Assembly (NCBI GenBank): GCA_949283255.1
Contig: CASDRS010000013.1
Location: 1 to 64,000 of the forward strand
From: an uncultured bacterium
GTDB taxonomy: Bacteria; Cyanobacteriota; Vampirovibrionia; Gastranaerophilales; Gastranaerophilaceae
Direction: 5' to 3'
Length of the DNA stretch: 64,000 nucleotides
Part shown: piece by piece, positions 52,801 through 61,292 of the stretch
Numbering within the stretch: the stretch's first letter is position 1
How the letters are laid out: the number at the start of each line of letters is the position of its first letter
The notes under the pieces: generated by a model
Told to the model about the DNA's origin: nothing
Seen by the model: the letters and a program-made list of their open reading frames with translations, nothing else
Databases searched by the model: none
Made by a program: the position numbers and the translations under genes

Positions 52801-53778
52801 CTATTTTGCAGTTTTATCAAACATTTGTTTAATACCGTCTACAGAAGATAATATACCGGTTGCCTCATAAGGCATATAAACAACCTTGTTATTTTGACCT
52901 CTTGTTATATCACCCAATGTTTCCAAATACTTCATAGCAATCAAATATTTATCCGGCTGACCTTTATCAGCTAAAGCATCTATAATTCTTGCAATTGCTT
53001 CTTTTTCGGCATTTGCTTCAATAATACGAGCCTGAGCAACACCTTCCGCTCTCAAAATTTCTGCTTGTTTTTCACCTTCTGCGGTTCTTATAGCAGCCTC
53101 TTTTTCACCTTCAGCTTTTCTTATTGCTGCTTCTTTAAGCCCTTCAGCTTCGGTAATTGTTGCTGTTTTTTCTCTATCAGCCTTCATCAACTTATCCATT
53201 GATGCTTGAATATCTGCTGGTGGGAAAATATCTTGAATTTCAACACGGTTAACTTTTACACCCCACTTGTTAGTTGCCTCATCCAAAATAGTACGAAGCT
53301 CGGTGTTTATTGTGTTACGTGAAGTTAATGTTTTTTGCAAATCCATTTGCCCGACTAAGTTTCTCAAGTTTGTTTGAGTAAGTTTTTCTATAGCTTCCGG
53401 CAAATTTGCAATTTCATAAACAGCACTTTTTGAATCAACTATCTGAAAATATATCAGCGCATTGATAGTAATAGACACGTTATCTTCAGTAATTACATTT
53501 TGACGAGGGAAATCGTAAATTTGCTCACGTTTATCAATTCTATCAACAAGCTTCAACGTATAATATGTCTGTCCGTCGAAACCTCTTTGAACATTTTTAG
53601 TTAAAATACCTCTTGGAGCCTCAAGTATAGGAAATATAAAATTCAATCCAGCTTCCAAAGTTTTTTCATATCTTCCCATTCTCTCAACAATTACTTCTTG
53701 CTGCTGCTGCACAATAATAACACCTTTTGCAACAAAAACAACAAGACAAACCAATAAAATTACAATCAGTAAACCCAT
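52801..53778 (-). CDS. SPFH/Band 7 membrane protein (QmcA/stomatin type)
   Basis: 325 residues. An N-terminal membrane helix (LLIVILLVCLVVFVAKGVII) is followed by the SPFH domain (QQQEVIVERMGRYEKTL, NLRNLVGQMDLQKTLTSR, VEIQDIFPP) and a long Ala/Glu-rich coiled coil built of KAEGEKEAAIR-type repeats (about residues 205-250). It forms large membrane cages around proteases such as FtsH in known systems. It follows nfeD by 4 nt, the standard NfeD-SPFH operon. Confidence 0.95.
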   Translation of the reverse strand: MGLLIVILLVCLVVFVAKGVIIVQQQQEVIVERMGRYEKTLEAGLNFIFPILEAPRGILTKNVQRGFDGQTYYTLKLVDRIDKREQIYDFPRQNVITEDNVSITINALIYFQIVDSKSAVYEIANLPEAIEKLTQTNLRNLVGQMDLQKTLTSRNTINTELRTILDEATNKWGVKVNRVEIQDIFPPADIQASMDKLMKADREKTATITEAEGLKEAAIRKAEGEKEAAIRTAEGEKQAEILRAEGVAQARIIEANAEKEAIARIIDALADKGQPDKYLIAMKYLETLGDITRGQNNKVVYMPYEATGILSSVDGIKQMFDKTAK

Positions 53779-53782
53779 TGTT

Positions 53783-54208
53783 TTATACCCTTTCTACATA
53801 CAATATTAAACTATCATTTTTTACAATTTTCACATCACTACCGGCAGGAATATCTTCACCGTTCAAACTTCTGGCTTCCCAGCGTTCCTCATAAATAGAT
53901 ATAGCTCCAGAATCCTTTGTAATATCAGTAATAACTTTTGCTACACGGCCTATATATTTTCCATCCAACCCTGTTAAATGTTTTTTGCTATCTTTTTTCC
54001 TTAACAATAAAGGTCTGATTAACCAAATTGACAGTAAGGACAATATAACAAAATCTATTAACAAAGCATTTATGCTTGTCACAAACAAAGACAGCAAAGC
54101 TGTCAAAAATCCCGCTAACGCAAAATTCAAAAAGAACGCTGACGGAAGAAGTATTTCTAATATCAAAGCAACTACAGCAATGATTGAAAAAATTTCCCAA
54201 AAAGCCAT
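53783..54208 (-). CDS. NfeD family protein
   Basis: 141 residues from the ATG at 54208, about 11 nt after AGGAG; the upstream frame has no site. Three to four transmembrane helices (about 4-75) are followed by a soluble OB-fold domain (GLDGKYIGRVAKVITDITKD, ARSLNGEDIPAGSDVKIVK). Short NfeD proteins (without the serine-protease domain) partner SPFH proteins in the membrane; here they share one transcript. Confidence 0.93.
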   Translation of the reverse strand: MAFWEIFSIIAVVALILEILLPSAFFLNFALAGFLTALLSLFVTSINALLIDFVILSLLSIWLIRPLLLRKKDSKKHLTGLDGKYIGRVAKVITDITKDSGAISIYEERWEARSLNGEDIPAGSDVKIVKNDSLILYVERV

Positions 54209-54394
54209 AACTAAAAAACTCCTATCTCTATAACTCTGCAAAGTATAACATAATATAAGTTTACGGTCAATTGTTCAACTCTCCCCTATAATTTCAAAAA
54301 AGATTTCTAAAGCGCAAGTATGATTTTGCAAAAGTTTTCACCTCACAAATCCGTACGCTATAAAGTACAGAGAAAAGAAAGGAAAATAAAAACA

Positions 54395-54559
54395 ATGGCA
54401 AGAATTATTGAAGGTCAAAGACGCATAATCAAAATGTCAGTTGACGACATCCTAAATGTTGTAAGAGAATATCAAAAAATCACACACAACGCATGCTGCT
54501 ATGAACACATCAGAGAACTGCTTAACCGTGCTGAATTTTATATTCCTGAAGATATGTAG
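54395..54559 (+). CDS. Conserved-looking 54-residue protein, unknown
   Basis: Starts at the ATG at 54395, 11 nt after AAAGGA; an in-frame ATG 75 bases earlier lacks a site. The protein is MARIIEGQRRIIKMSVDDIL, followed by NVVREYQKITHNACCYEHIRE and a C-terminal FYIPEDM. It is helical, basic at the start and has a Cys-Cys pair. No family is recognised. A DNA- or RNA-binding regulator is conceivable from size and charge only. It faces the PSP1 gene convergently with an 11-bp gap. Confidence 0.6.
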   Translation: MARIIEGQRRIIKMSVDDILNVVREYQKITHNACCYEHIRELLNRAEFYIPEDM

Positions 54560-54570
54560 CTCAATATTAA

Positions 54571-55500
54571 CTACACATTACCGGTTGAACTGTTTTTATC
54601 ATCCTCAAGCTGCTTAATATCGATAGAAGAATCCGAATCCTCAACATAAGCATTGTTTATAGGCATAACATCAATATCAACATTAACATCAGCATCAACC
54701 ATTTCAATATCAGATTTTGGAAACTCTCTAATTTTTCCATCTTCCATTTTAACAGCAACAGTTCCACTCAAGAATTGGAGATAACAAACTTTGCCCAACC
54801 CTTCAGAAGTCATAACAGAAGACCCGATAGGCGGCATACCTTTCGCAGCATCAATGTAATTTCCGTACTCATAAGTCAAACAACACAGTAATCGTCCGCA
54901 AGTTCCCGATATTTTTCCGGGAGCAATAGGCATACCCTGATCTTTTGCCAACTTAACGTTAATAGTTGCAAACTTTCTCAAGAAAGAAGAACAACAGAAA
55001 GGTCTTCCGCAAACGCCAACACCATCAAGAATTGAGGTTTCATCTCTAACACCAATGTGTCTCAAGTCTATTCTCACCCTTGTGAAAACTTGTGTCAAAT
55101 CTTTCAACAATGCTCTGAAATCAACTCTTTCAGGGGCAGTATAATAAAATGTTATCTTGCGCCTATCAAAAGTAATCCTGCACTGAACAAGATTCATCAC
55201 AAGTTTATGCTGATTTATTAAAGCTTGACACTTAAAGAAAGATTCCACCTCATCTTTTTTTATCTGATCCAATACCTGAAGATCATGCTGATTCATTACT
55301 CTTAAAAAAGGCAAAGCCTGCGGTTTAACCTTAGCCTGCTCCCATTGAGAGGCAACTTCTGAGTTTACAAGTTCTACTTTTAAAGCTTCTTCTCCTTTTT
55401 CAGTTCTTACCAAAACCAGCTGACCTGCTTCCAATTGAGTATTTTCAGGTACATCTAAAGGATAAAATGTATTCTTAAGGTATTTTACGGCATATTTCAT
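54571..55500 (-). CDS. PSP1/RicT-like Y-complex protein
   Basis: 309 residues. The PSP1 core is clear: CGRPFCCSSFLRKFATINVK (in parts) and SGTCGRLLCCLTYE, with six or more conserved cysteines that bind iron-sulphur clusters in Bacillus RicT (YaaT). RicT works with RicA and RicF to steer RNase Y mRNA maturation and biofilm/competence. RicA/RicF are not in this window. The C terminus is acidic and disordered (DADVNVDIDVMP, DSDSSIDIKQLEDD). It overlaps the gpsA stop by one base (TAATG). Confidence 0.92.
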   Translation of the reverse strand: MKYAVKYLKNTFYPLDVPENTQLEAGQLVLVRTEKGEEALKVELVNSEVASQWEQAKVKPQALPFLRVMNQHDLQVLDQIKKDEVESFFKCQALINQHKLVMNLVQCRITFDRRKITFYYTAPERVDFRALLKDLTQVFTRVRIDLRHIGVRDETSILDGVGVCGRPFCCSSFLRKFATINVKLAKDQGMPIAPGKISGTCGRLLCCLTYEYGNYIDAAKGMPPIGSSVMTSEGLGKVCYLQFLSGTVAVKMEDGKIREFPKSDIEMVDADVNVDIDVMPINNAYVEDSDSSIDIKQLEDDKNSSTGNV

Positions 55501-56501
55501 TAAACGTATCTTTCTTCTTCTTTCAACTTTCTATTCATCAATTTTGACAAAAGCTCCTCAGGAGTAATATCTGTATAAACAGCCTCATAAATCGCATTTG
55601 ATACAGGAACATCTATATCAAGCTTTTTAGCCAACTCACAAATCGCCTTAGAAGTCTTTACCCCTTCAGCTACAGAACCTAACTCTCTCAAAATATCATC
55701 AATCTTTTTACCCTTACCAAGCATAGACCCAACGGTATAATTTCTTGACATAGGACTTGAACAAGTCGCAATCAAATCACCCATACCAGAAAGCCCATAC
55801 AAAGTTGAAGGGTTTGCACCAAGATTAATACTTACTCTAACGATTTCCGCCATTCCACGAGTCAAAAGAGTTCCGGCACAGTTGTCACCCAAATTCATCT
55901 CATGAGCAAAACCTGAAGCAATCGCAATAACATTTTTCAATGAACCGCCCAACTCAACGCCAATAACATCGCTGTTTGTATAAAGTCTGAATTTACTTGG
56001 AACATTGCAAGCGTGCTGAACAAACTCTGCAATTTTCATATCTTCACTAGCGACACAAGCTGCAGTAGGCTTTCCTGCCAAAACTTCTTTAGCCAAGGTC
56101 GGACCTGAAAGAATAGCAAGACTCTGATCAGGCAAAACTTCTTTAATAACCTCAGACATTCTCATCAAAGAAGGCAACTCTATACCCTTTGAAGCGTTTA
56201 CCAAAATTTGGCTTGATTTTATACCTGCCTTCTTTAGATTTTCACAAACATCACGAGTTCCTGATGTTGCAACAACAGACAATATAATATCTGCACCTTC
56301 TATCGCAGAAGCCAAATCAGAAGTAATTTCGACCTTACTGTCAAGCTGAACTTCTAAAGGCTTTGAGGTATGTTTATTTTTTATCAAATCCTCACTAAGA
56401 TCCTGAGCTCTTCCCCACACCGTAATCTTATCAAAATTATTTGTCAAAAGCCACGCAAGCGTAAGCCCCCAACATCCTGCTCCTAAAACTGTTAATTTCA
56501 T
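55500..56501 (-). CDS. gpsA: NAD(P)H-dependent glycerol-3-phosphate dehydrogenase GpsA
   Basis: 333 residues from the ATG at 56501, following AGGGAGAGAGTAAAT. It reduces dihydroxyacetone phosphate to sn-glycerol 3-phosphate for phospholipid synthesis. NAD motif VLGAGCWGLTLAWLL; SGPTLAKEV; catalytic Lys in ELGGSLKNVIAIASG; GLSGMGDLIATCSSPMSRN; all at expected spacing. It is between murQ and the PSP1 gene in one operon. Confidence 0.97.
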   Translation of the reverse strand: MKLTVLGAGCWGLTLAWLLTNNFDKITVWGRAQDLSEDLIKNKHTSKPLEVQLDSKVEITSDLASAIEGADIILSVVATSGTRDVCENLKKAGIKSSQILVNASKGIELPSLMRMSEVIKEVLPDQSLAILSGPTLAKEVLAGKPTAACVASEDMKIAEFVQHACNVPSKFRLYTNSDVIGVELGGSLKNVIAIASGFAHEMNLGDNCAGTLLTRGMAEIVRVSINLGANPSTLYGLSGMGDLIATCSSPMSRNYTVGSMLGKGKKIDDILRELGSVAEGVKTSKAICELAKKLDIDVPVSNAIYEAVYTDITPEELLSKLMNRKLKEEERYV

Positions 56502-56514
56502 ATTTACTCTCTCC

Positions 56515-57408
56515 CTACACTGCAACTCTTGACTTGATTAATTTTCTCAACACACCACCGTGTTTTCTCAATTCAGCTCTGGAAGTTTCAACATCCATCT
56601 TCATAACAATTGAAACAATTGCGGTCTTAATTTCCCAATTGCACTTCAAAAGAGCTGCAAGAGCTTCACTATGTGAAACATTCGCAATCTGCGCAACTAT
56701 ACGAATTGCACGATCCTTTAATTTTTCGTTTACAGCCTGCAAATCTATCATAAAATTCTCATAAGTCTTACCAATTTTTATCATAGATCCTGTTGTAAGC
56801 ATATTCAAAATCATTTTTTGTGCAGTACCGGCCTTCAATCGGCTTGAACCCGCAATAACTTCAGGTCCTACCTCTGCACAAATAACAAGTCCTGCCTCAT
56901 CTGCAATCCGACCTTTCGAATTACATGTAACTGCTATAGTCTTACAATTTACCTCATCAGCCTTAGAAAGAACGCCAAGAAGATACTTTGGATTTCCGCT
57001 TGCAGATATAACAACACAAACATCCTTATCAGTCAGAACACTTGCATCTTCACGACCCAAATCAAAATTATCTTCAGCACCCTCAACAGATTTTCTCAAA
57101 GCTTTATCGCCGCCTGCAATAAATCCCTGAACCATATCAGGAGAAACGCTAAATGTAGGAGGACACTCTGATGCATCCAGAATACCCAATCTGCCTGAAG
57201 TACCTGCTCCGAAATAAATCAAACGGCCGCCTTTTAAAAACTGCTTAGCAATCAAATCAATACCCTGAGCAATTTCATCGCCTGCATCCTCTACCGCAAG
57301 AGCAACAAGTTTATCCTCGTTATTCATCTTTCTGACCATTTCACGGGTAGGAAGGATATCAATATCTTTGGTATTCTCATTCCTAAATTCTGTAATAATG
57401 TCACTCAT
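56515..57408 (-). CDS. murQ: N-acetylmuramic acid 6-phosphate etherase
   Basis: 297 residues, normal length. MurQ removes D-lactate from MurNAc-6-P during cell-wall recycling. A SIS domain is visible with IYFGAGTSGRLGILDASECPP (in part), FIAGGDKALRKSVEGAED, VVISASGNPKYLLGVL and EVIAGSSRLKAGTAQKMILN. The first MurQ Glu is in DASECPPTF. No murNAc kinase or PTS gene lies nearby. The start is 5' of a weak site. First gene of murQ-gpsA-PSP1. Confidence 0.97.
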   Translation of the reverse strand: MSDIITEFRNENTKDIDILPTREMVRKMNNEDKLVALAVEDAGDEIAQGIDLIAKQFLKGGRLIYFGAGTSGRLGILDASECPPTFSVSPDMVQGFIAGGDKALRKSVEGAEDNFDLGREDASVLTDKDVCVVISASGNPKYLLGVLSKADEVNCKTIAVTCNSKGRIADEAGLVICAEVGPEVIAGSSRLKAGTAQKMILNMLTTGSMIKIGKTYENFMIDLQAVNEKLKDRAIRIVAQIANVSHSEALAALLKCNWEIKTAIVSIVMKMDVETSRAELRKHGGVLRKLIKSRVAV

Positions 57409-57456
57409 GCCTGTACCTCCTTATAACTAAATATGCCATTAAATTGCAGCACACAA

Positions 57457-57915
57457 CTATAATTTCATCAAATTAGCCATTTCAATAGCAGCCTTCGCAG
57501 CTTCAGAACCTTTATTACCAGCCTTTGTACCGGCTCTTTCAATTGCCTGCTCGATATTTTCAGTAGTCAATACTCCGAAGATAACTGGAATTTCACATTG
57601 CAATCCTACTTGAGCAATGCCTTTAGAAACTTCAGCACTTACATATTCAAAATGAGCTGTTGAGCCTTTTATAACAGCGCCAAGAGTAATAATCGCATTA
57701 TAACGACCGCTTTTTGCAAACTTTAAAGCAGCCAGAGGAATTTCGAAAGCTCCAGGAACTTTTACAACATCAATATTATCAGCTTTTACACCGTGACGTT
57801 TCAACTCATCGACCGCACCATCCAAGAGTCTCGATCCGATAAAATCATTAAATCTTGATATAACTATACAAAACTTTTCATCATCTGTTACTAACTGGCC
57901 TTCATATATTTTCAT
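57457..57915 (-). CDS. ribH: 6,7-dimethyl-8-ribityllumazine synthase
   Basis: 152 residues. It makes lumazine from 5-amino-6-ribitylaminouracil and dihydroxybutanone phosphate, the penultimate riboflavin step, as a 60-mer or smaller shell. Motifs: [40 protein letters not shown] (catalytic His) and [24 protein letters not shown] precedes the ATG. No FMN riboswitch is visible and the other rib genes are elsewhere; the murQ gene follows after 48 bp. Confidence 0.97.
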   Translation of the reverse strand: MKIYEGQLVTDDEKFCIVISRFNDFIGSRLLDGAVDELKRHGVKADNIDVVKVPGAFEIPLAALKFAKSGRYNAIITLGAVIKGSTAHFEYVSAEVSKGIAQVGLQCEIPVIFGVLTTENIEQAIERAGTKAGNKGSEAAKAAIEMANLMKL

Positions 57916-57966
57916 TTACTTTCTCCACATATCCTTTAATCCACTACTATTCTACTACATTGGCAA

Positions 57967-58671
57967 CTATTTTACAAGCAGTGGCGCAAAAATCTTATAA
58001 AAAATATATATAGAAGTAAGCACTAAGAGCGCACCACTTATTTTTAACAGCCAATCAGATATCTTATAAAAATTTTTCCAAGTCTTCAATTTTGAAGTAA
58101 GCACACCTGCAAAGACGAGTATAAACCCTTGACCAAGTGAAAACAGGAATAACATCAAAACTGATTGAGTCAAACTTGCAGACAAAGATGCAAAAGCCAT
58201 AATTGCCGCAAGAATAGGTGTAGAACAAGGAGTTCCTGCCAAAGCAACTACCCCGCCCAAAAGCATCGGGTATAAAAACGTGCTTGTCCCCTCATTTTTT
58301 GGCATCTCTTTTATTAAAACAGGCATCTCAAAATCTAAAACATTGAGTAATTTCAGCCCCATAATCATAACGATACTTGCAATAATCAAACTGAAATACC
58401 CGCCTGCAAAAGATACAAAAACCTTTCCGGTAACAGCGCATATTATACCGATTACAGAAAAAACAACAGCCGAACCCGTTATAAAAAACAATAACTGCAA
58501 AAATGTCTGAGCAGGTTTTGCCTCGGAATACCCTCCGACGTAACCTATTATTATCGGAAGCATAGCCAGAGAACAAGGAGAGATTGAAGCTATCAATCCT
58601 CCTAAAAACGATATTCCGTACAACAACGGCATACTATTGCTGCTGGTAAAAAGTTCCACATAATTTGACAT
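57967..58671 (-). CDS. CcdA/DsbD-type thiol-disulphide membrane carrier
   Basis: 234 residues with six transmembrane helices. Redox cysteines are in SISPCSLAMLPI near residue 32 and AGTPCSTPILAA near 152, at the ends of helices 1 and 4, as in CcdA/DsbD-beta. It passes electrons from cytoplasmic thioredoxin to envelope thiol proteins. It begins on the base after the stop of the upstream thioredoxin gene, so the two are surely cotranslated and probably function as a pair. Confidence 0.94.
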   Translation of the reverse strand: MSNYVELFTSSNSMPLLYGISFLGGLIASISPCSLAMLPIIIGYVGGYSEAKPAQTFLQLLFFITGSAVVFSVIGIICAVTGKVFVSFAGGYFSLIIASIVMIMGLKLLNVLDFEMPVLIKEMPKNEGTSTFLYPMLLGGVVALAGTPCSTPILAAIMAFASLSASLTQSVLMLFLFSLGQGFILVFAGVLTSKLKTWKNFYKISDWLLKISGALLVLTSIYIFYKIFAPLLVK

Positions 58672-59064
58672 CTACTTCAATCCTTTTAAATATCCTTCAA
58701 AAACATTCTTATCGACAGCACCCTCTATACGGCGAACCTGTTCACCTTGAGAATTTTTTAATATTATTGTCGGAACAAGAGTAACATTATATTTTTTTAT
58801 CCACTCCTGAGTTGAAGGTTTGTTATCTTGAACTTGAATTTCAGTTAATGCAATTTTGTCCTTATAAGCAGGATAAACCTCTTTCATAATCTTGTTCATT
58901 GTCTGACAATCAAGACACATTTCAGAAGTAAACTTGATAATTTGAGGTTTAGTTGTTTTTGCATTAACACTCATAGAATTATCGTCTTTTGATGAGCTCA
59001 AAAACATATAAGCAAATATTGGTAATATCAAAACAAGTAAAACTATAATAATATTTTTTTTCAT
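58672..59064 (-). CDS. Membrane-anchored thioredoxin, CcdA partner
   Basis: 130 residues. A signal anchor (NIIIVLLVLILPIFAYMFL) is followed by a thioredoxin fold with active site SEMCLDCQTMNKIM (C-x-x-C) and cis-Pro strand VTLVPTIILKN. Periplasmic. It abuts the ccdA gene with no gap and follows AGGGGAGACGCTT. This pair together resembles a split DsbD system. Confidence 0.93.
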   Translation of the reverse strand: MKKNIIIVLLVLILPIFAYMFLSSSKDDNSMSVNAKTTKPQIIKFTSEMCLDCQTMNKIMKEVYPAYKDKIALTEIQVQDNKPSTQEWIKKYNVTLVPTIILKNSQGEQVRRIEGAVDKNVFEGYLKGLK

Positions 59065-59158
59065 AAGCGTCTCCCCTACTTCAGTTCAATTTTATCATAA
59101 ACCAAATATTACAAAACACAATTACACAGGTGGAGACCATTCAATAACAACAAGACAT

Positions 59159-60106
59159 TTATATTGCAGAAAAATTTTTAAACAATGACTGTTGAGGCTC
59201 TATAAAACTCTCCTGCTTTCCATCTATAATGACATCCTGCTCGCTAATATTCCCTAACATAATAGGGCTATTAGGATTGTGCTTCGGAAAGTTTTTAAAA
59301 GCGACAGCCGGATCCGAATTTGCATAACAGTATTTACAGCCGTTTAAGCAAGTATTATATGCCCCAATATCACGACTTGGCATGCACCTGCAATTTTTTC
59401 TGTTCCCGTTATGAGGAAGTTTTTTGAACTTAACCCCCAATGAACCTGATAAAATGTCAGCCGTTATACACCCGGAAGTGCAAATCCCGTATTTAGAATA
59501 ATCTTCACTATCAGCACACGTTTGAATTTTCAAATTGTATTTTTTTGAAGTTTCACCAAAACCTTCAAGAATTTGTTTTTTAGTCTCTGACGTAAAAGGT
59601 ATTATTTCAGGCATATTTTTTTCTAATTTTTTATACATTTCAACAAAACTAAAAATACACAACTTTACATAAGAAGCAAGCTTTTCCGCCATACAATCAA
59701 AAGTTTTCAAATGACTTTCAACCGTATATTTATCAGTTAACAATACGGGATCATAACGCCATGCGACCTTTTCTTTACCGACCAAAGACGAAAGCTTTAT
59801 CAAAGTAGACATACTCGTTTCTATATCAGGCACTCTCGGCTCTATATCTTCACCGTAAGCAGTTATTGTGTAAAAGCAAAACACATTAAACCTATCATAA
59901 ATCTCATAAAACCGACTCAAAATAGGCTCATAATTTTTAGAACAAAAAACAACACAATCAACAACATCAGGAGAGAGAATATATTTATAAACCTGATCCG
60001 GATAAAAAGGATTTCTTGAATACACAAACCCTTCCTTAAACCTGTTCAAAAGCCAATCACTATAATAATTAACTGTATCTGTCCTGCCACCGGTGTTGAT
60101 AATCAT
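59159..60106 (-). CDS. DUF1848 family protein
   Basis: 315 residues. Family features: INTGGRTDTVNYYSDWLLNRF at the start (DIPAFY-like region), FCFYTITAYGEDIEP, VAWRYDPVLLT, and a cysteine-rich C terminus (GICTSGCITAD, NRKNCRCMPSRDIGAYNTCLNGCKYCYAN). The C-x3-C-x2-C end looks like a metal or Fe-S site, similar in form to the radical-SAM C-x3-C-x2-C, but it is C-terminal in this family and function is unknown. No strong Shine-Dalgarno. Confidence 0.9.
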   Translation of the reverse strand: MIINTGGRTDTVNYYSDWLLNRFKEGFVYSRNPFYPDQVYKYILSPDVVDCVVFCSKNYEPILSRFYEIYDRFNVFCFYTITAYGEDIEPRVPDIETSMSTLIKLSSLVGKEKVAWRYDPVLLTDKYTVESHLKTFDCMAEKLASYVKLCIFSFVEMYKKLEKNMPEIIPFTSETKKQILEGFGETSKKYNLKIQTCADSEDYSKYGICTSGCITADILSGSLGVKFKKLPHNGNRKNCRCMPSRDIGAYNTCLNGCKYCYANSDPAVAFKNFPKHNPNSPIMLGNISEQDVIIDGKQESFIEPQQSLFKNFSAI

Positions 60107-60153
60107 ATAAATAACTTATAATAAAAAAGCTCCAAATAAAAATTGCTAACAAA

Positions 60154-60177
60154 AAAAGACTCTAAATAGAGTCTTTT
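60154..60177 (-). terminator. Terminator of the tRNA cluster
   Basis: A perfect 11-bp stem (AAAAGACTCTA / TAGAGTCTTTT, loop AA) 3' of tRNA-Tyr on the minus strand, with a T7 run there. Confidence 0.9.
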
Positions 60178-60180
60178 AAA

Positions 60181-60267
<87 letters not shown>

Positions 60268-60285
60268 ATATTCTTTTTTCAAATT

Positions 60286-60357
60286 TGCCTTTGACGGGAT
60301 TTGAACCCGTGGCCTCTCCCTTACCAAGGGAGTGCGCTACCCCTGCGCCACAAAGGC
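60286..60357 (-). tRNA. tRNA-Thr (GGT)
   Basis: Acceptor GCCTTTG pairs with CAAAGGC. Anticodon stem CTCCC/GGGAG with loop TTGGTAA (GGT, codons ACC/ACT). 72 nt, CCA not encoded. Confidence 0.95.
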
Positions 60358-60396
60358 TAACTGCCGCAAAGGCATCGGTTAAGCTGACGCTTAAAA

Positions 60397-60468
60397 AGCC
60401 GGCAATAGGAATCGAACCTACAACCTACGGTTTACAAAACCGTTGCTCTACCGTTGAGCTATGCCGGC
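60397..60468 (-). tRNA. tRNA-Thr (TGT)
   Basis: Acceptor GCCGGCA pairs with TGCCGGC. Anticodon loop TTTGTAA (TGT, codons ACA/ACG). 72 nt, CCA not encoded. Cotranscribed with the Thr-GGT and Tyr genes. Confidence 0.95.
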
Positions 60469-60573
60469 TTACGTTTTCAATTCTATTAAGAACAAATTTA
60501 AATGTCAAGAACTTTTTTTCTGTTGGTTATATAATTATTATTGGAAGTAATTAAAGATTATGAGGTAAATTTT

Positions 60574-60915
60574 ATGATTAGATATATAGCCCCAATTGTG
60601 CTACTTACTATCTCTAATATTTTCATGACTTTTGCGTGGTACGGGCATTTAAAACATAAGTCTACGGCGCTATGGATTGTTATTCTTGTAAGTTGGGGAA
60701 TTGCATTTTTTGAGTATTGTTTTCAGGTTCCTGCAAACAGAATCGGGCATGAAGTTTACGATGCAGCACATTTGAAAACTATACAAGAAGTTATAACTCT
60801 TATCGTCTTCAGCTTCTTTTCAGTTTACTACTTGAAAGAGCAATTCAAGTGGAATTATCTTGTAGGATTTGCGCTTATTATTCTTGCTACATTTTTTATT
60901 TTCAAAAAATGGTAA
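60574..60915 (+). CDS. DMT-superfamily small transporter (DUF486)
   Basis: 113 residues from the ATG at 60574 (GAGGTAAATTTT before it); the upstream frame has no site. Four transmembrane helices. TISNIFMTFAWYGHLK, FFEYCFQVPANRIGHE and LKTIQEVITLIVFSFFSVYYL are DUF486 blocks. Such four-helix proteins may dimerise like SMR exporters; the substrate is unknown. It lies between tRNA genes on the other strand. Confidence 0.92.
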   Translation: MIRYIAPIVLLTISNIFMTFAWYGHLKHKSTALWIVILVSWGIAFFEYCFQVPANRIGHEVYDAAHLKTIQEVITLIVFSFFSVYYLKEQFKWNYLVGFALIILATFFIFKKW

Positions 60916-60944
60916 TCAAAGAAGGTATATTTTAGACATATAAA

Positions 60945-61013
60945 AGCTCATTCTTCGCTCAGAGCTCACGGGACGCTATTGTTAATCAGGCTCCGCCTGA
61001 TGGTTCTCGTCCC
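60945..61013. repeat. Nested palindromic element
   Basis: Three stems in 70 bp: AGCTC/GAGCT (60945-60949/60962-60966), GGGACG/CGTCCC (60970-60975/61008-61013), and inside the latter TCAGGC-TCC-GCCTGA (60986-61000). It is more GC-rich than its surroundings, has no T run, and sits beside tRNA-Gly. It looks like a REP/MITE-like element or a structured RNA rather than a simple terminator. Confidence 0.6.
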
Positions 61014-61042
61014 TTATTACTTTTAACAACAGGGCTAAATTA

Positions 61043-61117
61043 TGGAGCGGAAGACGGGACTCGAACCCGCGACGTCAACCTTGGGAAGGTTGCATTCTAC
61101 CACTGAATTACTTCCGC
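61043..61117 (-). tRNA. tRNA-Gly (CCC), CCA encoded
   Basis: Acceptor GCGGAAG pairs with CTTCCGC. Anticodon stem CAACC/GGTTG with loop TTCCCAA (CCC, codon GGG). The 3' end reads T-CCA in the DNA. Confidence 0.93.
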
Positions 61118-61292
61118 ATGCCCTACTGCTATATACTACATCAAAAAAATCTCGAACACAATCGCATTAATAATCTTTTCTTTAGACTGTTTTATTTATA
61201 TTTTAACAAATCTTAATTTAAAGTTTTGGAATAACAAAAAAATTTTTTTTCGAGTTATTATATAGCGTAATTTAATTTTTGTAGGCTTAGTC

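Noticed and set aside
59159-60106. DUF1848 protein as a radical-SAM enzyme
   Set aside because: The C-x3-C-x2-C is at the C terminus and the rest of a radical-SAM barrel is not apparent; the family name is kept instead.
60285-60554. 89-residue plus-strand ORF across the tRNA cluster
   Set aside because: It is an antisense reading of two tRNA genes, a common false call.
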